Shown here: positions 32,380-46,179 of the stretch, piece after piece
How positions within the stretch are numbered: the stretch's first letter is position 1
How the letters are laid out: each line of letters starts with the position of its first letter
From: Lichenostomus cassidix
Lineage: Eukaryota > Chordata > Aves > Passeriformes > Meliphagidae
Assembly (NCBI GenBank): GCA_008360975.2
Contig: VLJF02000033.1
Location: 496,001 to 560,000 of the forward strand
Reading direction: 5' to 3'
DNA: 64,000 nucleotides
Translations under genes and position numbers: made by a program
The notes under the pieces: generated by a model
Seen by the model: the letters and a program-made list of their open reading frames with translations, nothing else
What the model was told of the DNA's origin: nothing
Databases searched by the model: none

Positions 32380-32735
32380 AAACTTCCCAAGGCTGTCTTC
32401 AAAAGGCTTTTTCAGCACTGCTGATGTCTCTGGAGCCACGTGCAGTTTATTCCAATCTCTGTGCTGGAGAAGAAGCAATCTGGCTGCACTAAAGAGGTTC
32501 TAAAGAAGATCCATTGTGTCCGGAATAGATCACCAGCCAAGGTGACACACTTGCCTTGGGTATAAGAAGCCACTTGTCCCAAGCACAAAGGTGCCACTGG
32601 TGAGTGTGCAGCGAGTGAGGTTATGGACAAAGGATTCTGCACCAGTGACAGGAGTGTGAAGGAGCTGCTGGGAGTCCACAGCACTTCAGCAACCAGGAAT
32701 AAACTCAAAAGAACCCTCAGGGGCGGCCTCTAGGG
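32380..32735 (+). pseudogene. Decayed N-terminal exon of C3
   Basis: Homologous to the C2/C4 repeat exon (ttttcagcactgctgatgtc; gtgccactggtgagtgtgca) but shorter. It is broken by TAA at 32490-32492 and by loss of the donor: the sequence between aaagaaccctcag and gggcggcctct, including gatatctgg/gtgagt, is gone. Confidence 0.65.
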
Positions 32736-33079
32736 AGGGGACAGTGTCAGGCCAGGAGCACAGTGCTGGCAGGGTGTGGCTGTGTCCAGGCTCTGGAAGA
32801 GACCTGGTGCTCTGCTGGGCCCCAGCTGTGGATGGGATTGACATGCCTGGGTCTGGGCAGTTCAGCCGTAGCTGTCCCCTGTCCATGTCTGTGTCCCCTG
32901 TCCATGTCTGTGTCTCTTGTCCCTGGCTCTGTCCCCATCCCTTGTCTCTCCTGCTGCCAGCTCAGTGAGTGGCACACGGGCTGAGGGTTCCTCCTGTGTT
33001 CCCTGGGTGTTGGGTGGGAGATGTGAGGGCTGAGCCTGCTCAGGACAGCTCCATCCTCACGACGAACTGCTCTTTCCAG

Positions 33080-33930
33080 CTCCAGGCCAGAGGATCAGAT
33101 CCCACCTCAAGTTTATCGTGGTGCTGATTGTCCTTCTAGCCCTGGTTGTGGCTTTGCTGGTGTCCTTGGCTGTTGTGTCAGGTAAGGGAGGAGCAGCAGC
33201 CTCAGCCCAACCCCTCGGGGCACTTCGGGCTCACTGCTGCCTGAGGGGAGAATCCTCAGACATTCTTCTCTTCCCTCTGCAGGGAGAATACACAGAGGCA
33301 CTGCAGTTACTCCAGTTAACCCTGCAGCTCGGGTGCTGCTGGCCTGTCCCCATGGCTGGGCTGGATACCAAGGGATCTGCTATGTCCTCTCGAGGGATGT
33401 GGGGAGCTGGGATCAGGCTAAGGCTCGGTGCTCCAAGCTCGAGGCTTCCCTGGCTGTGCTCAAGGACACGGAAATGGTGAGTGAGGGGTTTGGGGGTTTG
33501 GGAAGGCCAAGGGGACCCTGGGGAGCTCCTGGGCTAGGAGTCCATTGTTTGCTCCTCTCTCCTTGCCAGGAGTTCCTGTTCAGCCTCAGCAGGAATGACG
33601 ATTACTGGCTCAGGCTGCACAGACAGGGCCAGCGGCTGCAGTGGGTGGATGGCAGCAACTTCAGTTCCTCGTGAGTCCTGGGGGCACAGGCAGGGCCTGG
33701 GGGGCACAGGCAGGGCCTGGGGGCACAGGGCTGCTGGGACTGTCCCTTGTGAGCAGCACTGTTTCTCCTGCTGGGGAGGACAAAGCACAACCTCTTTCTC
33801 TGCTCCTCCTTACAGGTTAAAGATCCTTGGCAATGGAGAGTGTGTGTTCCTGCGAGAGAGAAAGTTTAGGAGTACAACCTGCTCAGATCACCTGCACTGT
33901 CTGTGCAGCAGAGCCCAAACTGAGCTGTAA
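33080..33930 (+). CDS. CLEC2-like C-type lectin gene C3, transmembrane and lectin exons
   Basis: Exons 33080-33181 (transmembrane; RIRSHLKFIVVLIVLLALVV), 33283-33476, 33570-33670 and 33816-33930 (TAA). All acceptors end in cag and all donors are gtaagg or gtgagt; phases 1-0-2 agree throughout. The lectin domain reads CPHGWAGYQGICYVLSRD, CSKLEASLAVLKDTEM, NDDYWLRLHRQGQRLQWVDG, LGNGECVF and ends CSRAQTEL. WVDG and the Cys pattern fit the CLEC2 group of type II membrane lectins, ligands of NKR-P1 receptors in known systems. The intron after the transmembrane exon is only 101 nt because the antisense promoter module found in C1, C2 and C4 is missing. This is the only copy with no lesion in these exons; its first exon is not established, since the usual N-terminal exon upstream is broken. 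Confidence 0.75.
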
Positions 33931-33989
33931 CTGGGGATGGAGGAATTACCTTCTCTGTGCTGAGCACTCACAGCATAGCCTCTTCTTCC

Positions 33990-34240
33990 CCCCAGCACGG
34001 GGATTTCCTTCCTCAGCTGCAGCACCTGCCTTGCACTGACTCTCAGGGTCACTTTGCAGAGTCACCTCAGTGTCTGATCTCAAGGAGATGAATCTGTAGG
34101 AAGAGGGGATGATGTGGAAGCTGATCTGTGGCTGCCTGGGCTGGGTGTTCCTCTCTCCCTCTGGAGCCATTCCAGGATTCTTCCTGTTTCTCTTGCACTA
34201 CATGTTTCTACAGTGACTTTATATATATATATATAGATAG
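33990..34240 (+). other. C3 3' flank
   Basis: Counterpart of 25.69-25.95 kb: ggaagaggggatgatgtgga, then ctgtttctcttgcactacat. The shared frame is interrupted (ctgtag near 34097), so this is likely untranslated. Confidence 0.45.
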
Positions 34241-34261
34241 ATATGGAAAAAAATTTCAAAT

Positions 34262-34655
34262 ATGTTCTTCCAGCACTTTCATTGCATTTACACACTAAGC
34301 TTGTATCTATATATGAAAATATAACACTGTGAGTATAGACCTACATGTCCTTCTAAAACTGTATTTGTACACTGATCTTATATATATTACCATGTATTAA
34401 TGGAACACTCTGGATACAGAATTACATGTTCTTCTAACATTGTTTTTACACACTAGCCTTGTATATATATATGAAAATATAACTCTGTGAGTGCAGACCT
34501 ACATGTTCTTTTAAAACTGTATTTATACACTGGTCTTATATATATTAGCATATATTAACACTCTGGATACGGAACTACGTGTTCTTCTAACACTGTATTT
34601 ATACACTAATCTTGTATATATTGATATAACACTGTGGATACAGATTTGAAACATG
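34262..34655. repeat. AT-rich minisatellite, about five 76-88 bp units
   Basis: Each unit begins tgttcttctaacactgtatt or a close variant, continues atacactaatcttgtatata and ends with cactctggatacag...acat. About three units remain in the inverted copy at 62.31-62.56 kb and one degenerate unit after C2 and C4, so unit number varies between copies. Confidence 0.8.
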
Positions 34656-34659
34656 TGCT

Positions 34660-34800
34660 GTCATGGTAATGTGACCTTTGTGGGAGCAGAGTGCAAAATA
34701 ATGCCAGGGTTGTGATTGGAACCTACAGGTGCCATTCCCTTAGGAGTTGGACTTGATCCTTGTGGGTCTCTTCCAACTCAGAGGATTTTGTGAGATGTTG
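34660..34800 (+). mobile_element. CR1-type LINE 3' end
   Basis: aatgccagggttgtgattgg, then ggagttggacttgatccttg and tgggtctcttccaactcaga: the clearest CR1 3' end in the window. Confidence 0.65.
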
Positions 34801-34869
34801 TTGTGTGACCCCCATCAGTATGTACAGCGCCAATGTTGCTGTTATTGTTGTATTCTTTATAATATTCTT

Positions 34870-35340
34870 GTTTTTTTATTAAATGCTTATGAAGCATCCC
34901 TGTGTCCCTCGTGTCCCTTGCCCTGCTGCCCCTGCCCCGGGGGCTTCAGCCGAGCCAGAGCCTCTTCCCAGTGCTCCCAGTCTGCCCGTGCAGCCTCCAG
35001 CAGCCAGCGAGGCCTTCAGCTGGGCCGGCAGAGAGGAGCTGCTGGGAGCTCCCAAATCAGTTTGGTTCCGTTTGTCCTTCCCAGCCTGGGGAACAACGAT
35101 TTGGGAGTTTTCTGCCCAAACCCTGTCCGTTTTTCCGCTCAGCCCAAGGGGTTTGGGGAGATTTTGGCTTTTTGGGGGAAATCAAAGCGATGTGGTGACA
35201 AGGCGGGATTGTCCCTCAGCGGCGTCCTGACCAATCAGAGTTCGAGAACGAGAAGTGGCGGCAGAATCAGCCAATGGGAGTTGAGGGCGGGATCTCCAGA
35301 GGGCATATAAATGGATCACTGAGCGGCAGAGGATTCTTCA
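34870..35340 (+). repeat. Duplicated CLEC2-flank block, short copy
   Basis: Matches the first third of 26.24-27.59 kb (gcccccgggggcttcagccg region, ggtttggggagattttggct). Inverted copy at 61.25-61.61 kb. No protein is supported. Confidence 0.7.
35212..35292 (-). promoter_or_regulatory. CCAAT/Y-box-like promoter module
   Basis: gtcctgaccaatcagagttc, gagaacgagaagtggcggca and aatcagccaatgggagttga. The Y-like box points minus. A catataaatgg TATA-like box follows on plus at 35305. Confidence 0.5.
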
Positions 35341-35479
35341 TAGGTTTTTAAAATGTCGGCGGAGGAAGGCGCTTGGAATGTCCCGGGCCGTGCTAAACGC
35401 CAAGGAACCGCTGCTGCTCTGAACCGGCGGGAGGCGAAAACCGCTGTGACACTGTCCTCCTCACCCTGGTGTCCCTCGA

Positions 35480-35780
35480 CAGCACACAATGCCTCAGGAA
35501 CAGGCTGCTCCAGCAGGGATCCCCCACAAGTCACATCCGCAGCCACTTCCATGGCTCTGCAGGAGCTTCCCATGGCTCAGGGTCTCTCTCAGGCATCCCC
35601 TGCTCCGGCCTGGGCTCCTGCCGGGGCTGCAGGGGAGTCTCTGCTCCATCCCGGCCTCATCCTCAGCTCACAGCAACTTCAGCTCCAGGTCACACCGAGC
35701 TCCCGCCGGTTCAGGGCAGCAGCGGTTCCTTGTCCTCCTGCCCGGGCTGGGACATTGCAGGGCTGAGGAGCCAAATAGCG
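35480..35780 (-). repeat. Recurrent 'gatggagcag' module, minus orientation
   Basis: ctctctcaggcatcccctgc, ctgcaggggagtctctgctc and catcccggcctcatcc: reverse complement of the module at 10.4 kb. Confidence 0.5.
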
Positions 35781-35864
35781 AATTTTGGCCAAAACCCCGG
35801 GATTGTGCCTGGAGCTACTGGGGCGATTCTGTGCCGTGTGCAGAGCTCACCCACCTCACTCCCA

Positions 35865-35930
35865 TTAGGTGATTGTGCCGTCACTCGTAATTCTCGCGCG
35901 GTGATTGGTCAGAGAGGGGAAAAGCCCCAG
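35865..35930 (+). promoter_or_regulatory. CCAAT/Y-box-like promoter module
   Basis: gtgccgtcactcgtaattct followed by cgcgcggtgattggtcagag. Lies between the C3 flank and the block behind ZNF3. Confidence 0.45.
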
Positions 35931-35939
35931 CCCCGGCAA

Positions 35940-36750
35940 AAGCCAGCGCGGCTCCCACCTGCACTGGGACAGCCCCTCCGAGCTCCGCCCGCCGCTCCCG
36001 GGCCGCACACACGCTACCACCATGGCGCCGCTGCTGCCCCACTAAAGCCCTGCCTGCCCGCCGATGACACCGGCGCCGGGCTTGTCCCCGCTCGCTGGCA
36101 CCAAGCAGCAATTGCACTGCGACAATTCCGAGTGACAGCACAGCCAGCCAAGGGCAGCGAGGCGCGGGCTCTGCACAGCGCACAGCCCAAGCCCCGCGCT
36201 CTCAGTGCCCCCCGGGCTGGCCGAGGCCAAAGCCGCACATGAGGAACAGCCCTGCAACGGGCCCGGGCCCAAGGCGCCATTGCTCTGCAAATAGCGACAA
36301 AGTTCTCCACACCTCCCGGCCCCGCCTCGGCACGCAGCCCCCGGGGCAGCCCCACGGCCCCCACGGCAGCTCCCAGCTTCCGCCAGCCGCCCTGCAACGG
36401 CACAGGGGGAGCAGGCCAAGGGACACGGCTGCCGGCGCCCAGGGGACGCCAGGGACAGCGGGGGCACTTCACAAGCATATCATGCAAAAGAGAAAATCAT
36501 CAAGAAGGAAAAAGCAACAGCAGCGCTGGCTCCAGAGCACAGGGCCACACGAGGCCATGGCACATTGCAGTGGGGTGATGCTGGCCCCATGCCAGGCACC
36601 CAGCAGAGCTGCTCTCTCACTGCCCTGCACAGCCGCCATGGGGAGAGAAAATTGAACCAAGGCTTCCTGAGTTGATAGAAGGACCTGGCTAAGAGATCCC
36701 TCATCCAACACCTTTATGCACAAAACAGGCTCGCAATTGGCGATGTGAAT
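35940..36750 (-). other. CpG fragment and ZNF3 downstream flank block
   Basis: Minus-strand copy of 21.44-22.25 kb: ccatggcggctgtgcagggc, ggcgccggcagccgtgtccc and a short piece of the CpG module ending gcaggtgggagccgcgctgg. Non-coding as far as can be judged. Confidence 0.55.
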
Positions 36751-36754
36751 TGAA

Positions 36755-36760
36755 TTTATT
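36755..36760 (-). terminator. ZNF3 polyadenylation signal
   Basis: AATAAA on the minus strand in gtcagcaataaattcaattc, the family phrase. Confidence 0.7.
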
Positions 36761-36971
36761 GCTGACAAACTCAGAGCAGGAGAAGAAAGAAAATTTGAAC
36801 ATTTAAAACACCTTCCCCAACCCGACGGGGATCACCAGGAATGGGGGTCACCAGGATTCTGCCCAACGGGGATCACTGGGAATCATACACTGCAGATCTT
36901 CCCATGGAGTATGGAGTTGGAGCAGCAAGGAAGCTCTTCCTGCACTTGGGACACTCACATGGCTTCCCTCA

Positions 36972-38930
<1,959 letters not shown>

Positions 38931-39620
38931 CTGTGGGATGCGGGGCGCCGATGCTCCCGGGGCCGCTGCGGATAAAGAGCTCCGCGCTGCTTCTGCTGCT
39001 CCCCTTCTTCCTCCCTCCAACCTCTTCCTGCTCCTCCTCTTCCTCTCTCCGCCTTCATCCTCCCGCGGCTCCTCCTCCTTCCTCCTCCCGCCTCCTCCTG
39101 CTCGGATCTCCGGCCTTTCTCCCGCTCCTTCCTCATCCCTCCTCCTCCTCCTCCATCCCTTCTCCTCCTCCCCCCAAGCCCAGCGCCCACCCTTTCCCCC
39201 CCTTTTCCCCACGCCGTCGCATCCCGCGGGAGGAGCCGGGATGGAGCCGGGGCAGGTCGGGCTGGGGCAGCGCTGGGCTCCGGGCCAGGCCTGGGCGCCC
39301 CCCACGCGCCCCCTCCCCAAATTGGGCTGGCGGGAAGCGCTGGGGGCGAGGGGGGGGCGCAGGTGGGGTTGGGGTGGGGAGCGCTGGGCGCTGCGGGTCT
39401 GCCTGGGAACTGGAGAGACATCAGCGCCGCGAGCTCGGATTGGATCAGAATCGCTCAGCGCCTTCTCCCATTGGCTCATTTTCGCGGGGCTATTTTTGGG
39501 GGCTGTTTTTCTATGGGGTTTGGAGGTTCTAGGGGGCTCAGGGGGTCTCGGCGACTTTTTTGGGGTTCGCGGGGTACCGTGTCGGGGTTCAGCTGCCTCC
39601 CAAGGGCCCCAGAGCTGGGT
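38931..39620 (-). promoter_or_regulatory. ZNF3 leader and CpG-rich promoter
   Basis: Same order as at ZNF1: gagccaatgggagaaggcgc near 39478, gatccaatccgagctcgcgg near 39450, GC-rich core, gaggaggag-rich leader, donor gtgagg at 38930. Confidence 0.6.
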
Positions 39621-39634
39621 GACACTTGGGGACT

Positions 39635-41420
39635 GCAGTGGTTTTGATTGGCCCAGAACACCAGCAAGGTATCTTTAACATCTAAGAGAAATTTAAACCC
39701 CTCAGTAGCTGGTGTAGGAAGCCATAAGATGTTTTTGAGGTGTGGGGAGTGGCACAAAGATGTCTCCTGTGTGTGTTCGGAGTGACAGTTTTGGTTGTTT
39801 TTCATGAAGTCCAGCAGAGTCAATCTCTGATAGCTCTGAAACCGATGGAGATGCTGCTGGCCAGGTTTGGGTCAATTAGAGGTGCTATTCATGCCTCTGT
39901 GAAAACATATTTAGGAAATAATAAAAACAAAAGTAGACACACACTTCTTTGTAGCTAGAGGAGGAGGAGGAGGTAAAAATATATGAAGGGAGAGCAATAT
40001 GGAGACACCAAGGTGAGTGGAGAAGGTGGGGGAGGAGGTGCTCCAGGCGCCGGAGCTGAAAACCCTCTGCTAGCCATGCTGAAGACCATGGGGGGAGCAG
40101 GAGGTTCCCCTGCAGCCCATGGAGTCCACAGGGGTGCAGAAATCCACCCACAGCCCACGCCAGAGGAGCAGGTGGATGCCTGGAGGAAGCTGTGATCCAG
40201 AGAGTCTCATCTAAAGAGTTCAAGCTGCAAAGGCCTTGCAAGGGAGAGAAAGGCCTTGCTCCTGGCATGGAAGCAGCCTGGCCTCGGCTCGGCAGAGTCT
40301 GCACCTTATGGACAAGAGGACTCATATTGCAGCAGAATTCGGGTGAGATGTTGCTCGTGAGATCGGAGCCATGGCAAAGAAGTTCCCAGAGGACTGTCTC
40401 TCGTGGGAGGGACCCCGTGGCTAAGTACAGGACCCCTCTCCATGATGGACTGAGCAGAGAACAAACCCCTCACCCTGCCCCCTGCCCGTGCTGTGGGTTT
40501 GGAAAGATGGAAGGGGGCTGAAAACATCTTCTTAAGAGGCAGGGGGTGCAGCAGTGCAGAACCTGAAAGCAGCTCTCCCCTGCTGCGGGGGAGGGCTGCC
40601 CCAGAACCGGAACACGCAGGATGGTCATTCCATGGCCACGAGCTGTGGGGGTGGTCAGACGCGGTCCTTGTAGAAGCATTGCAGGTTTAGAAAGGCAGCT
40701 GTTTGGTTCCTGGTCTCCATGGTGTTTTTATTGAGGAAAACAGGGGAGGAATGGGGAGACTGGGGAGGGAGAAGGGAAGGCGAGGGAGGGTACAGGTTCC
40801 ATACGAGCCCAGAACCAAAGAGGCCCGTTCCGGATCTGGCTGGGGATTTTATCTCTAGGGATGGGAGGCGGTCCTGACTCACATCCAGTCAGAAGGGGTC
40901 AGGGGGGCGGGGTCAGGGACAGGAAGGACACACATTACAACAAGGGGGTGAGAGCAAGAGAACTGTCTAGAGAGAAAGAGAGATAAGCAGAGATAAACAA
41001 TATTTGTAGTAGAAAAATTGTGGTGATGCATAGATTTATGAACTTGCCCTATGGACTAAGAAAATTCCCCACACCCTGCCCCCTACCCAAGCTGGTGGTT
41101 GCAAGGAGGGAGGGGCGTGAATAGAAAATGAATTTTTAAGAGGGAGGGGGTGAGTGAACAAATGGTGTATGAAAAGCTTATTTTTACCTCTCATATATCC
41201 TCCGACTCTGTTAAGTAATTAAATCACTTTGCAACTCTAAGTTTAAAGCCTGTCTGCCCTTTCTTCTGTGTGTCCTCCTACCAGTGTCCTATCTCCCTTA
41301 ACTCATAAATTTGGTGTGTGTTTTTACAGTTTTTTTTCTTTCCCCTCCCCTGGCATGTCTGCAGCAGGAGAGAGCAGGGGAGCCGGTGTTTAGTCAGGGT
41401 GAAACCCAAAAGCAGCACAA
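39635..41420 (-). mobile_element. Unclassified interspersed repeat, copy 2
   Basis: Inverse of 17.17-18.585 kb, somewhat longer. It shares the ctctgttaagtaattaaatc-type stretch, the agagggagggggtgagtgaa repeat (twice, near 40.53 with changes and 41.14 kb) and the gaccctgactaa counterpart near 41.39 kb. It fills the centre of the second palindrome, where no MHC exon is present. Confidence 0.5.
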
Positions 41421-42110
41421 ATTGATTCATCTGCAAAGAACAACAGCAAATGGGGAAATGTTGGGAAAACTTCACTAAAAAAATTGGGAGAGTCATCTCT
41501 CTCCTCACTGCAACATGTGCTAGCATTGTGGATGCTTAATAGAGCGTAACAAACGATTGGGAATTTTTGCTGCCAAAAGTTCAGGGAAATCAGTTTGGAA
41601 TCCAAATACAGAATGATTAAATTACGCAAATGTGCTCAATTCTGTCAGTAGGGAGCAGCCTAAAATTGTTTAAAAAGCCATGAACGGCCACCAGAACAAA
41701 TCCTACAACACCATGGAGGAGCGCATAGGAATGATATGAATTATATCAGGTCCCAGAACACACTGTGAATTTGAATTGTTACTAATTGATACAGAGTGCT
41801 GCCCATCCAAGCTCCTGCTCCATTCCTGAACTTCCACAAGCAGAACAAACACTTCCCAGAGCCACGAATACCGAATGTTACACAAACTAGGGGTGCATGT
41901 TAAGGGACACAGGCAGTGGGCGGATCGGGAAGTCTGTACCTTCCAAGTACCTCAGACAGTGAGGAAAGGGACAGGGAGATGCGGCCGGGAAATGAGCATA
42001 AAAAGGAGGCTGGGTTTAACAGACCCCATGGCAAATGCCCCACGGCCTCTCCCTCTGCCCATCCATAAAGTCACTTTTACACGACTCCTCTGTCTCCTGC
42101 AGGCATTCTC
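41421..42110. other. Intergenic, no gene seen
   Basis: AT-rich, single-copy in this window. No exon, repeat family or promoter that I recognise. It ends abruptly at the phrase ggcattctccaatccgag, where the ZNF4 promoter copy begins. Confidence 0.5.
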
Positions 42111-42111
42111 C

Positions 42112-42576
42112 AATCCGAGATCGCGGCGCTGATGACTCTCCAGTTCCCAGGCAGACCCGCAGCGCCCAGCGCTCCCCACCCGAACCCCACCTGCGCCCCC
42201 CCCTCGGCCCCAGCGCTTCCCGCCAGGCCAATTTGGGGAGGGGGCGCGTGGGGGGCGCCCAGGCCTGGCCCGGAGCCCAGCGCTGCCCCAGCCCGACCTG
42301 CCCCGGCTCCTCCCGCGGGATGCGACGGCGTGGGGAAAAGGGGGGGAAAGGGTGGGCGCTGAGCTTGGGGGGAGGAGGAGAAGGGATGGAGGAGGAGGAG
42401 GGAAGAGGAAGGAGCGGGAGAAAGGCCGGAGATCCGAGGAGGAGGAGGCGGGAGGAGGAAGGAGGAGGAGCCGCGGGAGGATGAAGGAGGAGAGAGGAAG
42501 AGGAGGAGCAGCAGAAGCAGCGCGGAGCTCTTTATCCGCAGCGGCCCCGGGAGCATCGGCACCCCGCATCCCACAG
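42112..42576 (+). promoter_or_regulatory. ZNF4 promoter (5'-truncated) and leader
   Basis: Starts inside the second CCAAT box (ctccaatccgagatcgcggc); the upstream gagccaatgggagaagg box of the other copies is missing. GC-rich core and gaggaggag leader follow to atcccacag/gtgagg at 42576. Confidence 0.6.
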
Positions 42577-43140
42577 GTGAGGGGGAGGAGAAAGTCGCCC
42601 CAAATGTCTCGGGGGTCCCCGAGCGGCGTTTTTTCTGGGCAGGTGTTTGGAGTTCGCAGCTTCCGAGATTTTTTTCTTCAACAACTAATTAGCTGAAGGA
42701 GGAGAAGGTGGTGGTATTTTGTAGAAGGAAGAGGAGGAGGAGAAGTGAGAAGAAGAAGAGTGTGAAGGAAGAGTAGGGATAGAGGAGGAGCAGCAGGTAG
42801 AGGAGGCAGCCCAAGGTTCCAGCACTCCCTGTATCTGCAGCCCCCCACATAGGGCAGGTGACTGGGGAGGGGGTTCCAGGATTTTCCTGGAGCCTAAATT
42901 TTGGTGTTTGTGAGGTTTGTTGGAGTGAATGTTCATGCTTTGGGTTTATTTGGGCATGATTCTTCATATTTTGGGGGGGCTTTTGGCTGAATCTTGATGT
43001 TTTTGGAGTTTAGGGTCTGTGTCTTTATGTTTGTGGGATATTTGGGAATCTTGTTGGTTACTGGTTTTTACAGCCTCAAATCTCCTGGAGACTTGCAGAG
43101 CTGGAGCTGGGCAGGAGGAACCCCCAGGGCAAGGTGCTGA

Positions 43141-43752
<612 letters not shown>

Positions 43753-43958
43753 AGGAAGCCCTGTGAGTGTCCTGAGTGCAGGAAGAGCTTCATTGCTGCT
43801 CCAACTCCATCCCCAGTGGGAAGATCTGCAGTGGATGATCCCCAGTGACTCACTTTGGTCAAAATCCAGGTGACCCCCATTCCAGGTGATCCCCATCAAG
43901 TTAGGGAAAGTTGTTTTAAGTGGTCAAATTTTACTTCTCCTGCTCTGAGTTTGTTAGT

Positions 43959-43964
43959 AATAAA
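43959..43964 (+). terminator. ZNF4 polyadenylation signal
   Basis: AATAAA in gttagtaataaattcaattc, 207 bases after the stop codon. Confidence 0.7.
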
Positions 43965-44699
43965 TTCAATTCACATTGCCAATTGCGAGCCTGTTTTGTG
44001 CATAAAGGTGTTGGATGAGGGATCTCTTAGCCAGCCTTCTATCAACTCAGGAAGCCTTGGTTCAATTTTCTCTCCCCATGGCGGCTGTGCAGGGCAGTGA
44101 GAGAGCAGCTCTGCTGGGTGCCTGGCATGGGGCCAGCGTCACCCCACTGCAATGTGCCATGGCCTCGTGTGGCCCTGTGCTCTGGAGCCAGCGCTGCTGT
44201 TGCTTTTTCCTTCTTGATGATTTTCTCTTTTGCATGATATGCTTGTGAAGTGCCCCCGCTGTCCCTGGCGTCCCCTGGGCGCTGGCAGCCACGTCTCTTG
44301 GCCTGCTCCCCCTGGGCCGTTGCAGGGCGGCTGGCGGAGGCTGGGAGCTGCCGTGGGGGCCGTGGGGCTGCCCCGGGGGCTGCGTGCCGAGGCGGGGCCG
44401 GGAGGTGCGGAGAACTTGGTCGCTATTTGCAGAGCAATGGCGCCTTGGGCCCGGGCCCGTTGCAGGGCTGTTCCTCATGTGCGGCTTTGGCCTCGGCCAG
44501 CCCGGGGGGCACTGAGAGCGCGGGGCTTGGGCTGTGCGTTGTGCAGAGCCCGCGCCTCGCTGCCCTTGGCTGGCTGTGCTGTCACTCGCAATTGTCCCAG
44601 CGCAATTGCTGCCTGGTGACAGCGAGCAGGGAGAAGGCCGGCGCCAGTGTCACCCGCAGGCACAGGCAGGCAGGCAGGGCTTTAGTGGGGCAGCAGCGG

Positions 44700-45120
44700 C
44701 GCCATGGTGGGAGCGTGTGTGCGGCCCGGGAGCGCTGAGGCAGAGCTCGGAGGGGCTGTCCCAGCGCAGGTGGGAGCCGCGCTGGCTTGTGCCGGGGCTT
44801 GGGGCTCGCTGCGGGCGGATGGAGGGGATGGAGGGGGCGGCAGGGGGGCTGTGGCGGCTTCGTTCACCCGTGTCCCTCCCTCCCTCCCTGGCTGTGGCGC
44901 CGTGTTGCCGCTGGCCTGAGGCCGCTGAGGGAGCGGCTGCCCGCGGTCTTCTTGCCGCTGCTGGCTCGGCAGGAGGCGGTGCCAGAGCAGCGCTGGCTCG
45001 TCCCACTTGCTGTGGGTAGGACAGAGCTGTCTCTCCTGTCCCTGGGACAGTTTCTGGCTATGCAGGATCGGGCTGGGAGCCCCTGGTGCAGCGGGAGATG
45101 TCCGTGCCTGGGGATGGGTG
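44700..45120 (+). other. CpG-rich recurrent module
   Basis: Counterpart of 22.12-22.62 kb: gcgccatggtgggagcgtgt, gcaggtgggagccgcgctgg, ggaggcggtgccagagcagc. A 30-base stretch near gcgctgaggcagagctcgga differs from the first copy. Confidence 0.5.
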
Positions 45121-45609
45121 TGACGAGAGGAACTTGAACGTCTTTCATAACCCAAGGCACGCGGGAGAAAGAATAACGCGTTTAGTGCAGGCAGGGGAGC
45201 CTCGTCCCAGCCTGTTGCCTCGGGAGCAAAATCATCGAACTTCCGCCTTTCCTGCCAGGCTCCGCCTGCTGTTCCAATCAGACACAAAGGACGCTGCCAG
45301 CGCTCAATGTCCCCGGCTGCAACCCGCCAGTGCTGGGGATGCAGGGGACAATGCTGAGCCCCTCAGCGCTGTTTATTGTCACCTCACTGTCTGCTCTGGA
45401 GGGAATGACCCTGCAGGAAGAGGAGATGATGTGGAAGTTGATGTGGAAGCTGACTGGGCTGGGAATTTCCTTCTTCTTTTGGAACCATCCCAGAACTCAT
45501 CCTGTGCCTGTCATATTAAATGTTTATACCCTAACCCCGTATTTATATATTTAACCATTTGTCTATTGCCTTGACACATGTGCTGCTAAAGGAATGGGAC
45601 ATTGGGTAG

Positions 45610-45740
45610 AGCATGGTGCCAATAATGCCAAGGTTGGGATTTCACCCCACAGAGGCCATTCAGTCAAGAGTTAAACTCGATGATCCCTGTGGGTCTTGTC
45701 CAGCTCAGAGGATTCTGTGATGCTGTGAAATGGCCTTGTG
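45610..45740 (+). mobile_element. CR1-type LINE 3' end
   Basis: Second copy of 23.06-23.19 kb (aatgccaaggttgggatttc, gagttaaactcgatgatccc). Confidence 0.65.
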
Positions 45741-46179
45741 TGACCCCAGCAACATTACTGTGCCAATGCTGCTGCAGTTACTCCTTGTTACTTCATTACT
45801 TTTCTTCGTGGCTAAACCAAGACATCAATACATGAATACATTCCATCTCTACCTGTGCCCAAAAATCGTTGCTGTCTCTTCCTGAGCTGCTGTTTTGGCC
45901 ACAATGGGAATCGCGGGGTGGAGCTGCTCCCTTTTGAATTGGAGCTTCAAAGCTGAGAGCTTTCTTTGTGTTCCAGCAGTGTTTGGTGAGTGTGGAGTCT
46001 CTGCCTCGACGGGATCCTTTGGAGCTCGATGACAGTCCCAGGAGCATTGGTGACAGTGACAGCCCTGGGAACATCACTTCTCTGTCCCCTCTGGCCTGTG
46101 GTGACAGGGGAGGACTGAGCTGGATCATTCTCCTGAGCATGAGGAAGCGCAGGGCCAGAACCAGCCCAGATCTCTCATC

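Noticed and set aside
38938..39678. 246-codon open frame on the plus strand
   Set aside because: Antisense to the ZNF3 leader; same composition artefact as at ZNF1 and ZNF2.
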